Assembly: GCA_024195585.1 (NCBI GenBank)
Contig: SWBL01000040.1
Location: forward strand, 147,832-211,831
DNA: 64,000 nt
From: Aureobasidium sp. EXF-3400
Lineage: Eukaryota; Ascomycota; Dothideomycetes; Dothideales; Saccotheciaceae
Direction: 5' to 3'
Shown: positions 33,929 through 45,853 of the stretch, piece by piece
Position numbering within the stretch: position 1 is the first letter of the stretch
Layout: each line of letters begins with the position of its first letter
Notes under the pieces: model-generated
What the model saw: the letters and a program-made list of their open reading frames with translations, nothing else
The model's database searches: none
What the model was told of the DNA's origin: nothing
Position numbers and translations under genes: made by a program

Positions 33929-34302
33929 ATGTTTCTTATAGACTCAAAAGACGTCTCTTTGAGAATGTATAGAAACGTTTGGATGCATCTATAAAACTAC
34001 TTTCGACCTTCGCATCGCATTCTTTCAGCTGCTCTTTGCCTTGGTCATGGTCATGATGGCCTTGACTTGTTCTACACTTTAAGAATGTTATCAATACAGT
34101 GAGGGAAAAGATCTTGGTACTCTGAGCCTTGAGATCTTCAGTGCCAAAAGAGGGGACAGAGGAAAGATAGTGTGTGATATGAAGGATTCTGGATCATCTA
34201 CTCGCGTGTTTAGCGATTTTTCTCATGAGTGTTAAAGCAACTGCAGATGGCTAGAAGAGTGGTATGATTAAATTGACGTGCAGGAAAAGATCCAATGCTT
34301 CT
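33929..34302. other. Intergenic, convergent 3' regions
   Basis: 374 bases between the ends of the DUF3500 gene and the seryl-tRNA synthetase gene. Nothing recognised. Confidence 0.4.
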
Positions 34303-35796
34303 TTACTGAATACTAATGCGATTACTTCTCTCAATCCTCTCCAATCCACCCATAAAAGGTCTCAGCACTTCAGGGATAAGCATGCTCTTGCTGCTTTCCT
34401 CCCAGCCAGCTTCCATAATGGCAGCCAGCACTCTAGGTACCGCGAGGGCAGTACCGTTGACAGTGTACGGCCACTCGTGCTTACGACCAAACTTTTCGGT
34501 CTTGACGCGAGTGGCTAGACGTCTGGTTTGGTAGTCTGTGCAGATGGATGCGGAAGTGACTTCACCCCATCCTTCGTCCTTTTCTCTGCGCGAAGGGAAG
34601 AAAGCTTCAATATCGATTTTGCGGGTTGCCGAAGCGCCTAGTTCCGTGGTGGGCATTTCCAAAACTCGACAGTGCAGACCCAAGTTCTGGAGGATTTCTT
34701 TTTGGATGGAAACCATGTCGTTGAAGAGAGATTCCGAGGGTGAAGGCGTGGGCTCGGAGAAATGGTCATCGCCTACATTGTCGGGCATTGTCCATGCGAA
34801 CATTTCGACTTTTGTGAATTCGTGGACGCGGTAGAGGCCTTTTGTGTCGATTCCTCTGGCGCCGGCTTCTGCTCTGTAGCAACGCGATGCACCGATGATT
34901 TTCAATGGGAGGTCTGCTTCCTCGATGACTGTGTTTGCCTTCATGCCTGCGAATGGGATCTCGGCGGTTCCTGCCAGGCATAGTGTAGGCTTGTTCTTGT
35001 CTTTTTCTGGCTGGGTGATGGCGTAGATTTGTTGTTCGTCATTTTGGTCGCGAGGTTGGAAGCCGCAAGCGTGAGCAATGTGAGAATAGACGATTGACGG
35101 TGGAGAAACGACTTTCCAGCCGCGCTTCATGGCAATGGTGAGAGCGTATTGGATGAGAGCTTGCTCAAGAAGAGCGGCTTCGTTCTTGAGGAAGTACCAG
35201 CCCCAGCCTGAAGTTGTGGCCGAGGCAGTAAAGTCCAGCATATCGAGCTCTGAGCCGACATGGACGTGATGGCGCCAGACGCGATCCGCGGGTGAAGGAT
35301 TGCGATCGGGATGCTCGTTGATGTATTCCTTGACGGATGGCACATCACCTTCTGGAGTGTCCAGACTGCTCAGGTTGGGGAGTGCGAGGGCCAGCTCTTC
35401 GATCTCATCGTTCATCTGCTTGTCTTGAGCATCGATCTCGGCGAGCTCGGCCTTCAGCTGCTTTGCCTGTTCCAGCAGATGAGGATCCTGTCGTGTGGAC
35501 GGATTTGCCAGTTGACGTCGCAAGATGTTGTTACGTTCGCGCAAGTTTCTCGAATGTCGCTGCTGCAGTTGCAGCTTGTCGTGTAGCTCAAGGATGCGCC
35601 ATGAGTTTTTTGACTGCTGCTTGTAGTTGCGGGCTATGCAGTTTTGCTCGTACAGACCAGGGGCATTGCGGATGTGTCTGATGTCGACGGTCGGCTTGGG
35701 GGCTATCGAAGGGCGAGTATATGCGCGATTTGAGACATGGGCGAGTCTGCCGACAGCACGGCTGCGACTGAAGGTTGACAGTTGTGGAAGATGCAT
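34303..35796 (-). CDS. DIA4: Seryl-tRNA synthetase, probably mitochondrial
   Basis: Single exon of 497 residues from the ATG at 35796. The N-terminal ~35 residues (MHLPQLSTFSRSRAVGRLAH) are basic, Ser-rich and nearly free of acids, fitting a mitochondrial presequence. A coiled-coil tRNA-binding arm follows (about residues 60-130: LHDKLQLQQRHSRNLRERNN, EQAKQLKAELAEIDAQ). Class II motifs are present: motif 2 in GASRCYRAEAGARGIDTKGL, and motif 3 in NGTALAVPRVLAAIME. It charges tRNA-Ser, here most likely in mitochondria, like yeast Dia4. It is divergent from a BTB gene, 367 bases between starts. The symbol is by orthology inferred from the presequence. Confidence 0.9.
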   Translation of the reverse strand: MHLPQLSTFSRSRAVGRLAHVSNRAYTRPSIAPKPTVDIRHIRNAPGLYEQNCIARNYKQQSKNSWRILELHDKLQLQQRHSRNLRERNNILRRQLANPSTRQDPHLLEQAKQLKAELAEIDAQDKQMNDEIEELALALPNLSSLDTPEGDVPSVKEYINEHPDRNPSPADRVWRHHVHVGSELDMLDFTASATTSGWGWYFLKNEAALLEQALIQYALTIAMKRGWKVVSPPSIVYSHIAHACGFQPRDQNDEQQIYAITQPEKDKNKPTLCLAGTAEIPFAGMKANTVIEEADLPLKIIGASRCYRAEAGARGIDTKGLYRVHEFTKVEMFAWTMPDNVGDDHFSEPTPSPSESLFNDMVSIQKEILQNLGLHCRVLEMPTTELGASATRKIDIEAFFPSRREKDEGWGEVTSASICTDYQTRRLATRVKTEKFGRKHEWPYTVNGTALAVPRVLAAIMEAGWEESSKSMLIPEVLRPFMGGLERIERSNRISIQ

Positions 35797-36163
35797 TGAT
35801 TGAAGCTTTGCGAGAGGCAGCTCTGACAAAACAGACGCCGCGCCCGTTTCACGTCAAAAAGAGACGGTAAGCGTCATGCCACTTTCTTGTCTCTTCTGCT
35901 CCTTTATCTCCTGACATGTTTTCCTTCGAGAGACACGTCTTTTGATTCAAGTCAGGTAGGTTCAGTCAAGACAGTACAAGGTTGGTACAGTGTTTTGTGC
36001 TACACATACATGGCTGGGGCATGTGATTAGTCGAATGGCTGGACTGCGCCGAGGCTGTGACTACTCGACTACATCCTGTCGCAATGGTTCAAGACAGCTT
36101 GGACGAGTGGAACTGCTATATACTGCGTGTCCATGACGCTGGACGAACCAGCACTCTCTCGCC
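35797..36163. other. Divergent promoter region
   Basis: 367 bases shared upstream of the seryl-tRNA synthetase and BTB genes. No specific element recognised. Confidence 0.4.
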
Positions 36164-37750
36164 ATGGTGTCGCACATTGAGCCACCCCAGCAGGTGCTAC
36201 ACACTCCGCGACGCCCTCCTTCGGCCACCAGTAGAGCCTCGACAACAAGACGCCATCGCTCGTCGCGCTCACAGCACACAACTTCGCCTGCCTCACCACT
36301 GAACGAATTCCCTGTCTTTGCGCAAACTGGAGACGTCGACATTGTCATTTCCTCGTCGAGCGGTCGCAAAGAGCAGCGCTATCTCTTGCATAGCATCATC
36401 CTCAGCCAGTGCTCGTCCTTCTTCGCCATCGACATCAAACGCCCACTCATACATAATGCTCTACCTGCTCCTAGTCCGGCCCCACTGTCGCGTATTGGCG
36501 AGACGAACTCCAGCAGAAGCAGTCTAGACTCGATTGACGTGCGTCACTGGAATTACGTCCTCGACTGGCACCACACAAGAGACAATGACACACCACGCTT
36601 GATACAACGTCCTCCAAGCCAGAGTCCGCCGCCCGTTTCGCGTAACAAGCCGCCTGCTTCGTCCTCTGCCTTTTTTCGTTCCATGTCAAATTTATCTGCC
36701 CTGTCGCTGAACCCTCAGCCTGCTGCATCTTTTGGCCCGCATGATGAAATCCTGCGAGACTATGATAATCTCTTCCGCATTTTTTACAACTATCCTCCTT
36801 CTCTGAGCAACGTCAATATCGCTGATGCCTACACCGAGTCGAAGACTTTGCTGCAGCTGGCTCAGATGTATGATGCTCTCGACATCGTGGGCTCACGCGT
36901 AGATCACCATCTATTAGGCTTTCAAGGACGCCTATTCAAGCAGATTGCTCGCTATCCGCCATCATATCTAAAACTAGCATGCTTAGCAAGATCAAAAGTC
37001 ATCTACACGGAAGCTTTGATTCATGTAGTGGGTCAATGGCCACAAGCACAATCTCAGCTTGTCAACCATATTGATCCTCTCGTGCTCGATATCATAGAGG
37101 ACAAGGTCCAGGAGCTCGAAGACATGAAACTACGCATCGAAGTCCGCCTTTTCAGACTGACCTTGACCACTAGTCGAGGCGAACGGGTCAATCCTTCAAA
37201 CAGCTACCTAGACTGGATGGCCATGAGTTTGTTCCGCCAGTGGTTAGCTGAGAACACCACCCCAGCTCCTGTGTCTATCCTCAAGAACTCCTCGCGACCT
37301 TCGTCATCAGACGCTGCATCCGCATCTGCTTCGGTATCCGGACGTTCAGGCCGCCAAAGCAGTTCACGCGCGCTGGTTCCATCGAAACCATCACCATCCC
37401 ACCAATCACCCTTGCCAGCACAAAACCTAGGTCGCATATACCGCCTCATGGGCAGCACAAACAAAGACGCCTACTTAAACCACGACGAATGCAAACGCTT
37501 CCTAAAACTCACTCCAGAAATGTACTCTCGCGACAACCTCAAACGGTTTGAAAGAAGAGTCGACGAGCTCAAGAATCTGGCTAGAGATGCTGTAAAGCCT
37601 CTAACTCGCAACTTTCTAGAGTTGGATCTGAGTAATTTGGTTGTCCCTTCAGCGTCAGGGAGGGGCAGTGCTGCTGTTCCGCCATCGGTCGGCTTGGGGT
37701 ATTTGACTTGTACGAAAGTGATGGAGGAGGATTTTCCTTGGGCGACGTGA
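36164..37750 (+). CDS. BTB/POZ-like domain protein
   Basis: Single exon, 528 residues. After a basic Ser/Pro-rich N-terminus, residues ~50-85 read FPVFAQTGDVDIVISS and RYLLHSIILSQCSSFFA, the opening strands and helix of a BTB fold. The domain is interrupted by a long polar insert (about residues 95-180) before resuming as DNLFRIFYNYPPSLSN, YTESKTLLQLAQMYDALDI. A helical C-terminal half follows (ALIHVVGQWPQAQSQLV), then a disordered Ser-rich linker and a conserved-looking end (GRIYRLMGSTNKDAYLNHDE, FLKLTPEMYSRDNLKRFE). BTB proteins often act as Cul3 adaptors or oligomerisation modules; the partner is unknown. It is unrelated in layout to the BTB pair at 60-63 kb. Confidence 0.75.
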   Translation: MVSHIEPPQQVLHTPRRPPSATSRASTTRRHRSSRSQHTTSPASPLNEFPVFAQTGDVDIVISSSSGRKEQRYLLHSIILSQCSSFFAIDIKRPLIHNALPAPSPAPLSRIGETNSSRSSLDSIDVRHWNYVLDWHHTRDNDTPRLIQRPPSQSPPPVSRNKPPASSSAFFRSMSNLSALSLNPQPAASFGPHDEILRDYDNLFRIFYNYPPSLSNVNIADAYTESKTLLQLAQMYDALDIVGSRVDHHLLGFQGRLFKQIARYPPSYLKLACLARSKVIYTEALIHVVGQWPQAQSQLVNHIDPLVLDIIEDKVQELEDMKLRIEVRLFRLTLTTSRGERVNPSNSYLDWMAMSLFRQWLAENTTPAPVSILKNSSRPSSSDAASASASVSGRSGRQSSSRALVPSKPSPSHQSPLPAQNLGRIYRLMGSTNKDAYLNHDECKRFLKLTPEMYSRDNLKRFERRVDELKNLARDAVKPLTRNFLELDLSNLVVPSASGRGSAAVPPSVGLGYLTCTKVMEEDFPWAT

Positions 37751-39334
37751 TCAGAAAGGGAGTGGGTAACTTACTAATGTTTTCACGACAATGATTTTCC
37801 ACGATTTCTTTGAGTTCCTCTTGGGTTTTTGCTTTTCTGGTTGCTCCCTGTCGTTGATGCTTGCTTTCTTTTCCTTCTGATACCCAAAAAATGTCTTTTT
37901 GTAGTTTTTTAGCTCAGCATGCATCTTTTACCCATCGTGTCAACTTATCGATTTTTAGTCGGATTAAACGTGATGTGAGGCTCTTGGATATATTCCTCAG
38001 ACTGGGAAAGATGATAGAAACAGACCGATGGTGCTCTGCTACGAAGGGCATCCAAACCAAATTCCTATACACTCAATGCACAGAGAGAGTATTATGATTT
38101 TTCACCTTTTTCTGGAATTTTAGCCATTTCTACAAGCATCTTCGCAGATGTATTCAGCCAAATGCATTGTCACCAAGGCGGATGGATAGTTAGGCCAAAT
38201 AATGCACAAGGATCAGAAGCAAGTCTGTAGATGCAGTGGCCCCGACGGCACCACGGCCCCGAACACCTCCATACGGGGTTCACGACATGACGATACATAA
38301 GTTAAGGTTGAGAGCGACAAGAGGCAAGCATCACAATGATGACTCGAGAGCAGGACACACAAGAAGGTTCATCGGGATATAGATGCTGAACAGCTATACA
38401 AGATCACGATACGACGACGCACAGGAAGACAAGGTCAAGAACGAGAAGAGGCAAGCATCACAATGACTCGAAAGCAACACAAGAAAAGGGTTCATCGGAA
38501 GGTCGATGCCATTGAGATATGGCCCGGAGGCCTTGTGTTACCAGCAGTATGGTCCGTTGCACATCGGAACCGACTCGAGAAAGATCGGGAGGAGATGCCG
38601 ATCTTCTGGCAGAAACTCACGTAACGAGGCACGGAAACAAGAGTGCGCATATCCGAGGCCGATCTCCGATCAAAAGAAGAATGATCAATCAGATAATGCA
38701 GATGCAGGGTGGTTGAGGTGGTAACCGCCGAGACAGGTGCACAGATGCAGCATGTAGAAGCAAGGCGAGAAGGGCAAAATGAACAGGGTACCTGAAGATT
38801 GATACATTTTTGATGACGGATATACGCATCTGCGTAAGGCGGTTAGGCACTACGGCATGCTTCAAACATGCATTCCAGCTGATCGCTATTCTAAAGCAAA
38901 CAAGACTTGAACATGGATACAACAATGCGCATTGTCTTTTCCAGAAGGCTGGAACATGGGTCCATGCATGCTCCTCCTCGTTGCAGTAAGCCAGCATGCG
39001 CTGGGTCGGCGGACCGATAGAAGCACACACCGGTAATCTGGGTCCACACGCGGACATCTGCCCGGTGCCTCAGTTGGTAGGGGATGGTCGGAAAGAATGT
39101 CGAGTGAGACGAAGTCATGCTTCGTCGTCGGTCGGGTCCCGAATTGTTATCTTGTCGTGCGTTCGTATGCCTGGTTTGGGTAACGTTTTGGTCTCTGGAC
39201 GATGTTGTAGCTAATGCATGTCCCAAATAAGCGACATTCAACAGTGCCTTGCTGTTCGAAATCAATAGCTCGGCCTTCGCAGGGCGGGAGGGTTCTATCT
39301 GGCCGGTTTCTTAGACCGCTAAGTCTACACCGAC
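37751..39334. other. Intergenic with diverged direct repeat
   Basis: 1.6 kb between convergent genes. It contains the direct repeat at 38304-38510. No coding frame or RNA gene is convincing. Confidence 0.4.
38304..38510 (+). repeat. Diverged two-copy direct repeat of about 80 bp
   Basis: Copy A at about 38304-38387 and copy B at about 38431-38510, separated by 43 bp. Both share AGAGGCAAGCATCACAATG, an ACTCGRRAGCA block, ACACAAGAA and GGTTCATCGG, with small indels. This is an old local duplication with no coding content. Confidence 0.7.
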
Positions 39335-42311
39335 TCACAGCCAAGGCATACACGCCTCGTCTCGCAAGTCATTCGGTCCTCCATCATCCTGTTGATACAT
39401 CATGCTGAATTCCCGTAACGTCTCGGCACCGACACTGCGCTTGTTCTGGATAGCTTTGAGACGAATCTCGTTGATATGAGTGTCTGCCGCAGCCAGCCGG
39501 TCTACAATGCTCTCCTGTGATCCGCGCCGCTGGAGTTGTTGTTCCTGCTGCGGTGCTCCTGAGCAGGCCCGGCTACTTGCATCGGATGCGCTTGAAACCC
39601 CTGACGTAGTCCGGCTGTTGCGTCGCATATGCCGCCAAATCCGCCGAGCCTCATCTTGTATCACGAGACTGTCCAGCGTCTGTCCGTGGTCGGAGTGCTG
39701 TTCAGCGACAGATATCTCTATGTTTGGATCGCCAGCATCGGGGGTTGGTGTCGAAGGGGCTGTGTTGAAGACCTGCAGAGCCTCGGTATCGGCAAGATGC
39801 AACGTGGTTCGGCGCGTGCTCTTCGAATCTTGATATTGTGTGACTGACATAGACGACTGTGCGTCCTTGGGCATCTCCGTCCACACTCTTTTTTGAAGCT
39901 CAAGTTCTTCACGCAAACGATGCAAGACTGGTGGTCCGTCGTTGCCGGACCAGAATGTGCCAAACTTCTTGTGCAGGATCCTGATTGCAACATCCGGGGG
40001 ATAATTTCTTGCAGCAAACTTGGCCTTCTCTATCTCAATATCCACGCCATGCTTGTCTTCCTCTTCATGGATCGCACCCCATTGGCTGTTTCTGTTTGTG
40101 CGGATCAACTCACATGCCTGCTCAGTCCGCAGTTCTGTGTCTCGAGGAAGAAGAGAGTGTCGGTATCGCACATCCGCCTTGAACAGTTCACTTCTGCCTA
40201 TTCCAAGGGTCTGGTGAAGCTCACTTAGAAGGCCCTCAAACGAGGCTGGGTCTGCACGTCGCTGATGATCGACCGAAGGAATGCGCACCTTCGCGAACAG
40301 GGTCGTACATTGACCTGGATGTAGTGTCGCCTTTCGGGGAGGCGTGAGGAGCTTTTCCACGCGACACGGCTCGGTCGAATTAACAGACACTTTGACGTGT
40401 GAAAGTTCTTGTAGATGTGATAGTTCACGCGCTGATTGGATAAGGGCTTGTAGAACGGTGTCGTGAGCTGCTTCCCATTCGAAGCACCAGCCACCTGTCG
40501 TAACTTGTTCGCGAGAAGATGGCGGTTCGTAAGCGTAACCAACTTGGACTTGATGAATTGGCCACAACACCGATTCGCGAAGGATTGATGCACATCTGTG
40601 CGGAAGCGGGGATAACACAATTGCATGTGTGAGTGTGACGTCCAGACCCTCTTCTACATCGGTCACTGACGCTAGGATATCCTGAATCAAGTCAAATAAC
40701 CTTGCGGCCGAAGACTGTGGCGTTGCCTTGCCAGAGTCTAGCTTTGCCACTTGGCTCGAGAGTGACAATGCATCCGGTCTTTGCAGAGCATGGAGCTGAC
40801 AGCCTGACCTGGTATCTGAGCATTGCGATTCGTGAGAGCAGGATGTACAGAACACTGCCAGGCGATCACGGTGATCCTGCAGCAGATTGCAAACGCACCG
40901 GGTAAATATTCGGATATCGTGCAGAGCCAATGAGGAAGCAAACGATCTACCCCACGTCAGTGTTATTCAGCAAATGAGGATTGGAAGAGCACAAACGAGT
41001 TGTCAATAATAACAATGATATTGAGAGGCTTCTGAATCTTAGCGATATGCTCAGGAGGCGCCGAGCGGTGTATGTCGCTCAAGCCTCCTGCGGGTATTGG
41101 ATCGCTAGAGAGGCTTGCTTCAGCCTTGATCATAGCCCACATGGTCGCGTCATCAGCCACATCCAAGGTTTCCCATGCAGGCTTGACGGAAAGATTGACG
41201 TGGAGCATTGAGAGTGGTCTTGGTTTGGTCTCGAAGTAAGTTTGGGACGACTGAGCGAATCTTCTTGGGCGGGGGGTCTTTTCTGGTGACGGTGAAGGAC
41301 TTTGCCTTGCTTCTTGTGATGGGCTTGGGTAACTGCCATCACTTCCTGGCAGAACGCTTTTGGGATTAATGTTAGGGGGAGGTAAGATGTCTATTGTCAG
41401 GCCGGCATCTGCCAAAGGTGGATCTGTTGAGACAAAGCTTTGCACTGAGCCTGCAGCAAGATTATATGAAGCAACTGTATCTTCTTCCATATCTTGAGAA
41501 GGATCGCTGAGGGTGATCTGTGCGGATCTTTCATGCTCTGAAGCAGATCGACTGGTGGCGACATCATCATCAGCGATTCTCACTGGCACTTTTGAAGAAC
41601 TTTTGGAACGACTCAGCAGGCCTTCTCGGACTCTCGAGACCACTCTCTTGCGAACAGAAAGCTTGCGAGACAGTGAGGGAGCAGATTTTGATTCGGTCTT
41701 CTCGGACTGAGATGATGTACGCTTGGTAGGAGAACGCTCAATAACTGTCGTAAGGTGGAGAGTATCAGACTCCCAACTGAAGCGATTGTTCCTTGACGAC
41801 GGCCTGGTAGCCTCATCATGTACAGTGTTCTGGATTTCGCGAAGCGGCTGGACACTGGAGTATTTGCTTTGGGCAAGATCGTGTACGTGATGTCCGGTTG
41901 TAGAGAAAGCGTCGTCGATGAATCCAGCTCGTAGATTCTCACGTGTTTTGCGAACCTTCAAAGGAGAGCCTGACGTTCTGTTCGACAAACGTGTTTCAGA
42001 AGAGCTGGTAGTAGGTCTACTCTGCCCGGAGCCGTTGTTGGGAGATGTGTTGGCACGTGGTGGGTGAGTGATGGCTGAGAAGCTGCCCATAGAAGCTGGT
42101 GACGAAACGAACATGTGAGCTTGTGGTGGGTGCCAGCCGTGCAGACCCAAAGCGCCTGGTGTGTGACCATATGCCGTGCTTGACGAAGTTTTACTATTGC
42201 TATTCTGTGCTGCCTGTAGAGTCTTCGGATCGGTGTTCTGTGAGCATCGTCAGCATGGTGAGGCAAGGCGATGACTGAAGCGTGTGAACCTGCCTCCTTA
42301 TTGGACGGCAT
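39335..42311 (-). CDS. Ser-rich protein with von Willebrand A-like domain
   Basis: Main exons 40997-42237 and 39335-40946 join over a 50-base intron (GTTTGT, CTGAC, GTAG) that rebuilds NIIVIIDNSSFASSLALHDI, the first strand of a VWA-like fold (VIDNS in place of DxSxS). DRLAVFCTSC and THAIVLSPL are later strands. The first ~330 residues are Ser/Thr/Arg-rich and disordered. The N-terminal exon is uncertain: the best fit is an 18-base exon (42294-42311, MPSNKE) joined by a GC-AG intron to NTDPKTLQAAQNSN, total about 956 residues. Towards the C-terminus are EEDKHGVDIEIEKAKFAARN and VLHRLREELELQKRVW, resembling helical segments, then a Gln/Ser-rich region. Function unknown. The UBC-like gene lies upstream on the same strand. 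Confidence 0.75.
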
Positions 42312-42677
42312 GGCTTGTAGCCAGAGAAATGCACTCGGATATCCAATCGAAGCAATGAGAATATGACAAAGGCTAGCAAGTCAACGATGGTCCGAGGTAG
42401 AGATGGCTTGAAGATACAGGATCGCTGCAGAATTCGTGACGTGTCATGTGAAAGTCCAGTTGGAGGCAAGTGCGACTGCCATGTAGAGCCCAACCCACGA
42501 CTTGCTTCTCAAGAGAAATGCAACGCGAACATTGTCACTTGGGCATTCCAAGCCAAGCGAAGCCAGCATACTAAACCGATTGATTACAGCCAACGACCTA
42601 GGAAAGCACAAACAATGCAGCAGGTAGGAGTTTTGGAAACCAAACATTTCTCGAGGCTACCACACTTCCAAGGCTGA

Positions 42678-43736
42678 TCAAGCAACCAGATTGTCGCCAA
42701 CTTCCTGTCCCGTATGCCAAGGAATATCAGTCGCATCTGTATCAATGTTGAGGAAGTTTATCTAAGGCACAAGGGTTAGCTAGCCGCTGTGAAGCAGTCT
42801 GCTCCGCCACAACTTACGAGATCGTCATTCGAACCAGCGGTACCGAATAAAGTCTGCTGTGATACACTTGCTTGAAGGCCTTTCTTGACTCTCTCTTCCC
42901 AGACGCCCTCCCAATTCCATTGGCCAGGCCTTCGAGCACCACCTGGCTGTTGACGTGAAGTGGGAGACGCGGGGGTCTTTCCATCTTCTGGTGTCGCAGA
43001 GCGAGGCACAGTGCCAATAATTCGCGCTCTATGTGTCTGCCATGCGTGCCATGCACCTGGATTGCCCGCCGCTTCGAGTGGTACCTTGTCGAGCACCTCG
43101 GCTGTGTCGAAGGCACTCCGCATGTAGAACAAGATCTGCACGATGGCCAGAGGACCGTACGAAGACTGCGAGCGTTCTGGTGTCGATGTTGTTTCTTCGC
43201 CTAGCCCAACTTGAGACGTGGACTTCGGCTTCTTGCGTCCAAACCATTGAGGAAAGCCGTGTCGCAAGCTGAAGCCACCGGGAGGGAGACGCTCGTCATC
43301 GGTGGCATGGACAGTATCGGCGCCTGTGTCGCTCGTGGTGTAGGTGTATGTGGTCAGAGGGGTAATCAAGGGGTGAAAGATATCGGTTGAGAAGGTGATG
43401 GTTGGAGGCTTGTCGGCGGCAAGGAGCAAAGAGAACTTGAGGATTGCGGGTGTATAAGGGCCTAGAGCGTTTGAGAAGTCGTCCAAACATTCATCACGGC
43501 GACCCTACCTTTGCGAACGAATAGCACACCTTGCCAGACGTGTGGATCGCGTGGTGTAGGCGTGAGGTAGATACCCTTGGGACAGGCCTGTTTCACGCTC
43601 GCACTACACAGACACTCATGAGCCTCTCGCTACATACAGCTCAAGGATGGGACAAGCAAGCATACAAGTCCAGGCGACGTTGTTGTGCCTCAAAAGCCTG
43701 CGGTCCTCCGCGAGTGTTGGACTGCGCCAAAGACAT
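42678..43736 (-). CDS. Ubiquitin-conjugating-like (UEV/AKTIP-type) protein
   Basis: Four exons (43666-43736, 43509-43603, 42818-43461, 42678-42761) with introns of 62, 47 and 56 bases yield about 297 residues. The reassembled N-terminus, LDFASVKQACPKGIYLTPTP then WQGVLFVRKGPYTPAILKF, is a UBC fold of the AKTIP/FTS kind. The segment after IFHPLITPLTTYTY lacks the HPN...C active-site loop of true E2 enzymes, so it should be inactive as an E2. AKTIP homologues work with Hook proteins in endosomal transport and dynein adaptors; that role is by family only. The last exon supplies INFLNIDTDATDIPWH and ends VGDNLVA. All phases agree. Confidence 0.82.
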
Positions 43737-45853
43737 TGAACAATAGGTGGTGGTAAGATGCGGAGTGAAGGTCGCTATTCTCGACTGTCGCCCTTTCTGT
43801 CCGCCCAGACGCCGCTTGTTACAGACGCTAACGCACAACACCCGCTACGAAACATCGCACTTTACAAGACAAAGCAGCTAGATGGATCTGTTCCTGTGTG
43901 CTTTGCCATTTCCATATTTACGCACGTAGAACAACTAGACCTATCCAAAAAGCTATTCTCCTGATTCCGGACGCGAATGACCTTGCAGTGGTGAATCGCT
44001 GACCTGTCAATTGGGTTCAAGCCGGCGTCTATCGCGCGCGTCTCACAACGTTGCTGCTTTCTCTTTCGACGCAACGACTTCGACTTTGTTTCTTCGCTTC
44101 ATGCATGAGCAAGAGCATCATAGTGACCCCTGTTGACGATAGTCTGATAGGTCACGAGGTCAATTTTCAATAGCCAGCATCATTAAGCTTGCGGTCCATC
44201 TTTTGGCAGCATCTGGATCTTCCTTCTGGCCCATGCCTGTGTGATATTTCGGCCCGTTCGCCCGTCGACAGGTCTTTCCTACACACAAAGGCGTCGAGAC
44301 AGCAACAGCCACGATAACTTCTTATGCACAGTGTTCATCTTATGTAGGCAGGCAAGCGGCAGTTCTTCAGCCAGAAGACGAGGCCGCATGACTGGTTTGT
44401 CTTGTTTGGGAGCAACTCGCAATTTTCTTGTCGACAAGCACGACATGCTGCAAAAACCCGCTCGCATGCCGCCGCGCCGGCTTGCTGCAGTCAACCCGAC
44501 ATCCAGGAAAATTGATGTAACAGGGGGGACCGCTGCCTCCTCGCCGATAAAACCTGTACCATGACGTGGTGTCTCCATTTCCCAAGATTCCCCCAAAAGT
44601 CAAAATGCCAAGGTCGAAGACGGCGCATCGTAGAGGCGGGAACTAGAGAGCGACTGGGAACGTGTCGGCGGGCCAAACCTTGCTAGGAGCCTATTGCAGC
44701 GTGTCCCTGAACTAGCGTGGTAGCTGTCTGAAGTTGATCGAAGAAGGTCCTTGGAAGCTTCTGTCTCTCTGCGACTAGCGTCGCAGCCGAGCCATCCCGA
44801 AACCCACTCGCCTGGTTTGCTGTCCTGCCATCGATAGGTGAGCCAGCTTTGCCAAATTTACCAGATTCGCAGAATCTTCCGGCATCTGATGCGTTACATA
44901 TGGACCCTTCTTGCCATCTACAAGATACCATTTCGGTACAGCAACAATCTCTACTGCATGACCTCTTGGACACTGTTGCACACTGCCTGAGGTATGGGAG
45001 TGTGTTGTCCTCCTCACCGCCAGTCAAATGAGTAGATGACTCTGTAGTCAGGCTACGTGCAGAGCACATCATGTCTTGATGCGCAAATCAATATAGCGAA
45101 GTTACCGGCGTCAGTGCCAATATATCGCCCAGTTTCCAAACCAGAAGACAGGTCGAAATCTGGGAGATCATTGAGATATAGGGCTGTAGATTAGGCTCAA
45201 TAAACCATCGTCGCTAAATTCCGAAGCCGAGTTCCCCGATCCAATGGTGTCCCACTATCCGAAGGCTCGGGGCGTGGAGTACAGGTTAGTTTCTGCTCCG
45301 CGCTGGTTCCACCACAAGGTTTCATGACCAACAGGGGAAGCATGGAACCTTTCGTACTTCCGCGATCCGCGACGTGTTCGCCCTCTTGCCCACGCACACA
45401 GGCCAATTCCCTAGGAATGCACTTCACCGACTGCAACGGCGACCCGCTCTTGACCTGGCCTGTCAGCGGCAAAGTGACGATGGGTAATAATAATCTTTTC
45501 GCCCTGTCTTCTTCCTCTTGTTCCATCAGACGCGCCACCTGACTTGTCCTTCTTCACCGTCTCTTGAGTGGTACCACCATTCATCCTGCACGTATCCGCC
45601 GGCCTTTGCTTCGAAGTCCCATTACGTTCGCAGCATCTACCCGGATCTGCGGTTCTTGCGTTCCACCACTTGAACAAGACATTTTCATCATTGCATTGTC
45701 AGCCGCTCCAAGACACCTACCGGAATTCAATTTGTTCATAAAGGGCCTGCCTTTGCCAGAACTTGAAACAGTTGTGCTCCTTGTTCTCCCTTCAGCTCGT
45801 ACAAAGGAACTGGAATTCCTCACCGTCTGTCCTGTCCCACTTCCATCCGCATC
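43737..45853. other. 2.1-kb intergenic stretch
   Basis: Divergent upstream region of the UBC-like and MFS genes. Several random open frames up to ~130 codons occur, none family-like. A tRNA-like GGTTCAAGCC near 44010 lacks a cloverleaf. No repeat seen. Confidence 0.4.

Noticed and set aside
39060..39150. tRNA A-box-like GCCTCAGTTGGTAG followed by GGTCGGGTCCCGA
   Set aside because: The stems do not pair into a cloverleaf and the B-box is poor.
43970..44030. Possible tRNA with GGGTTCAAGCC
   Set aside because: The T-stem and anticodon arm do not form.
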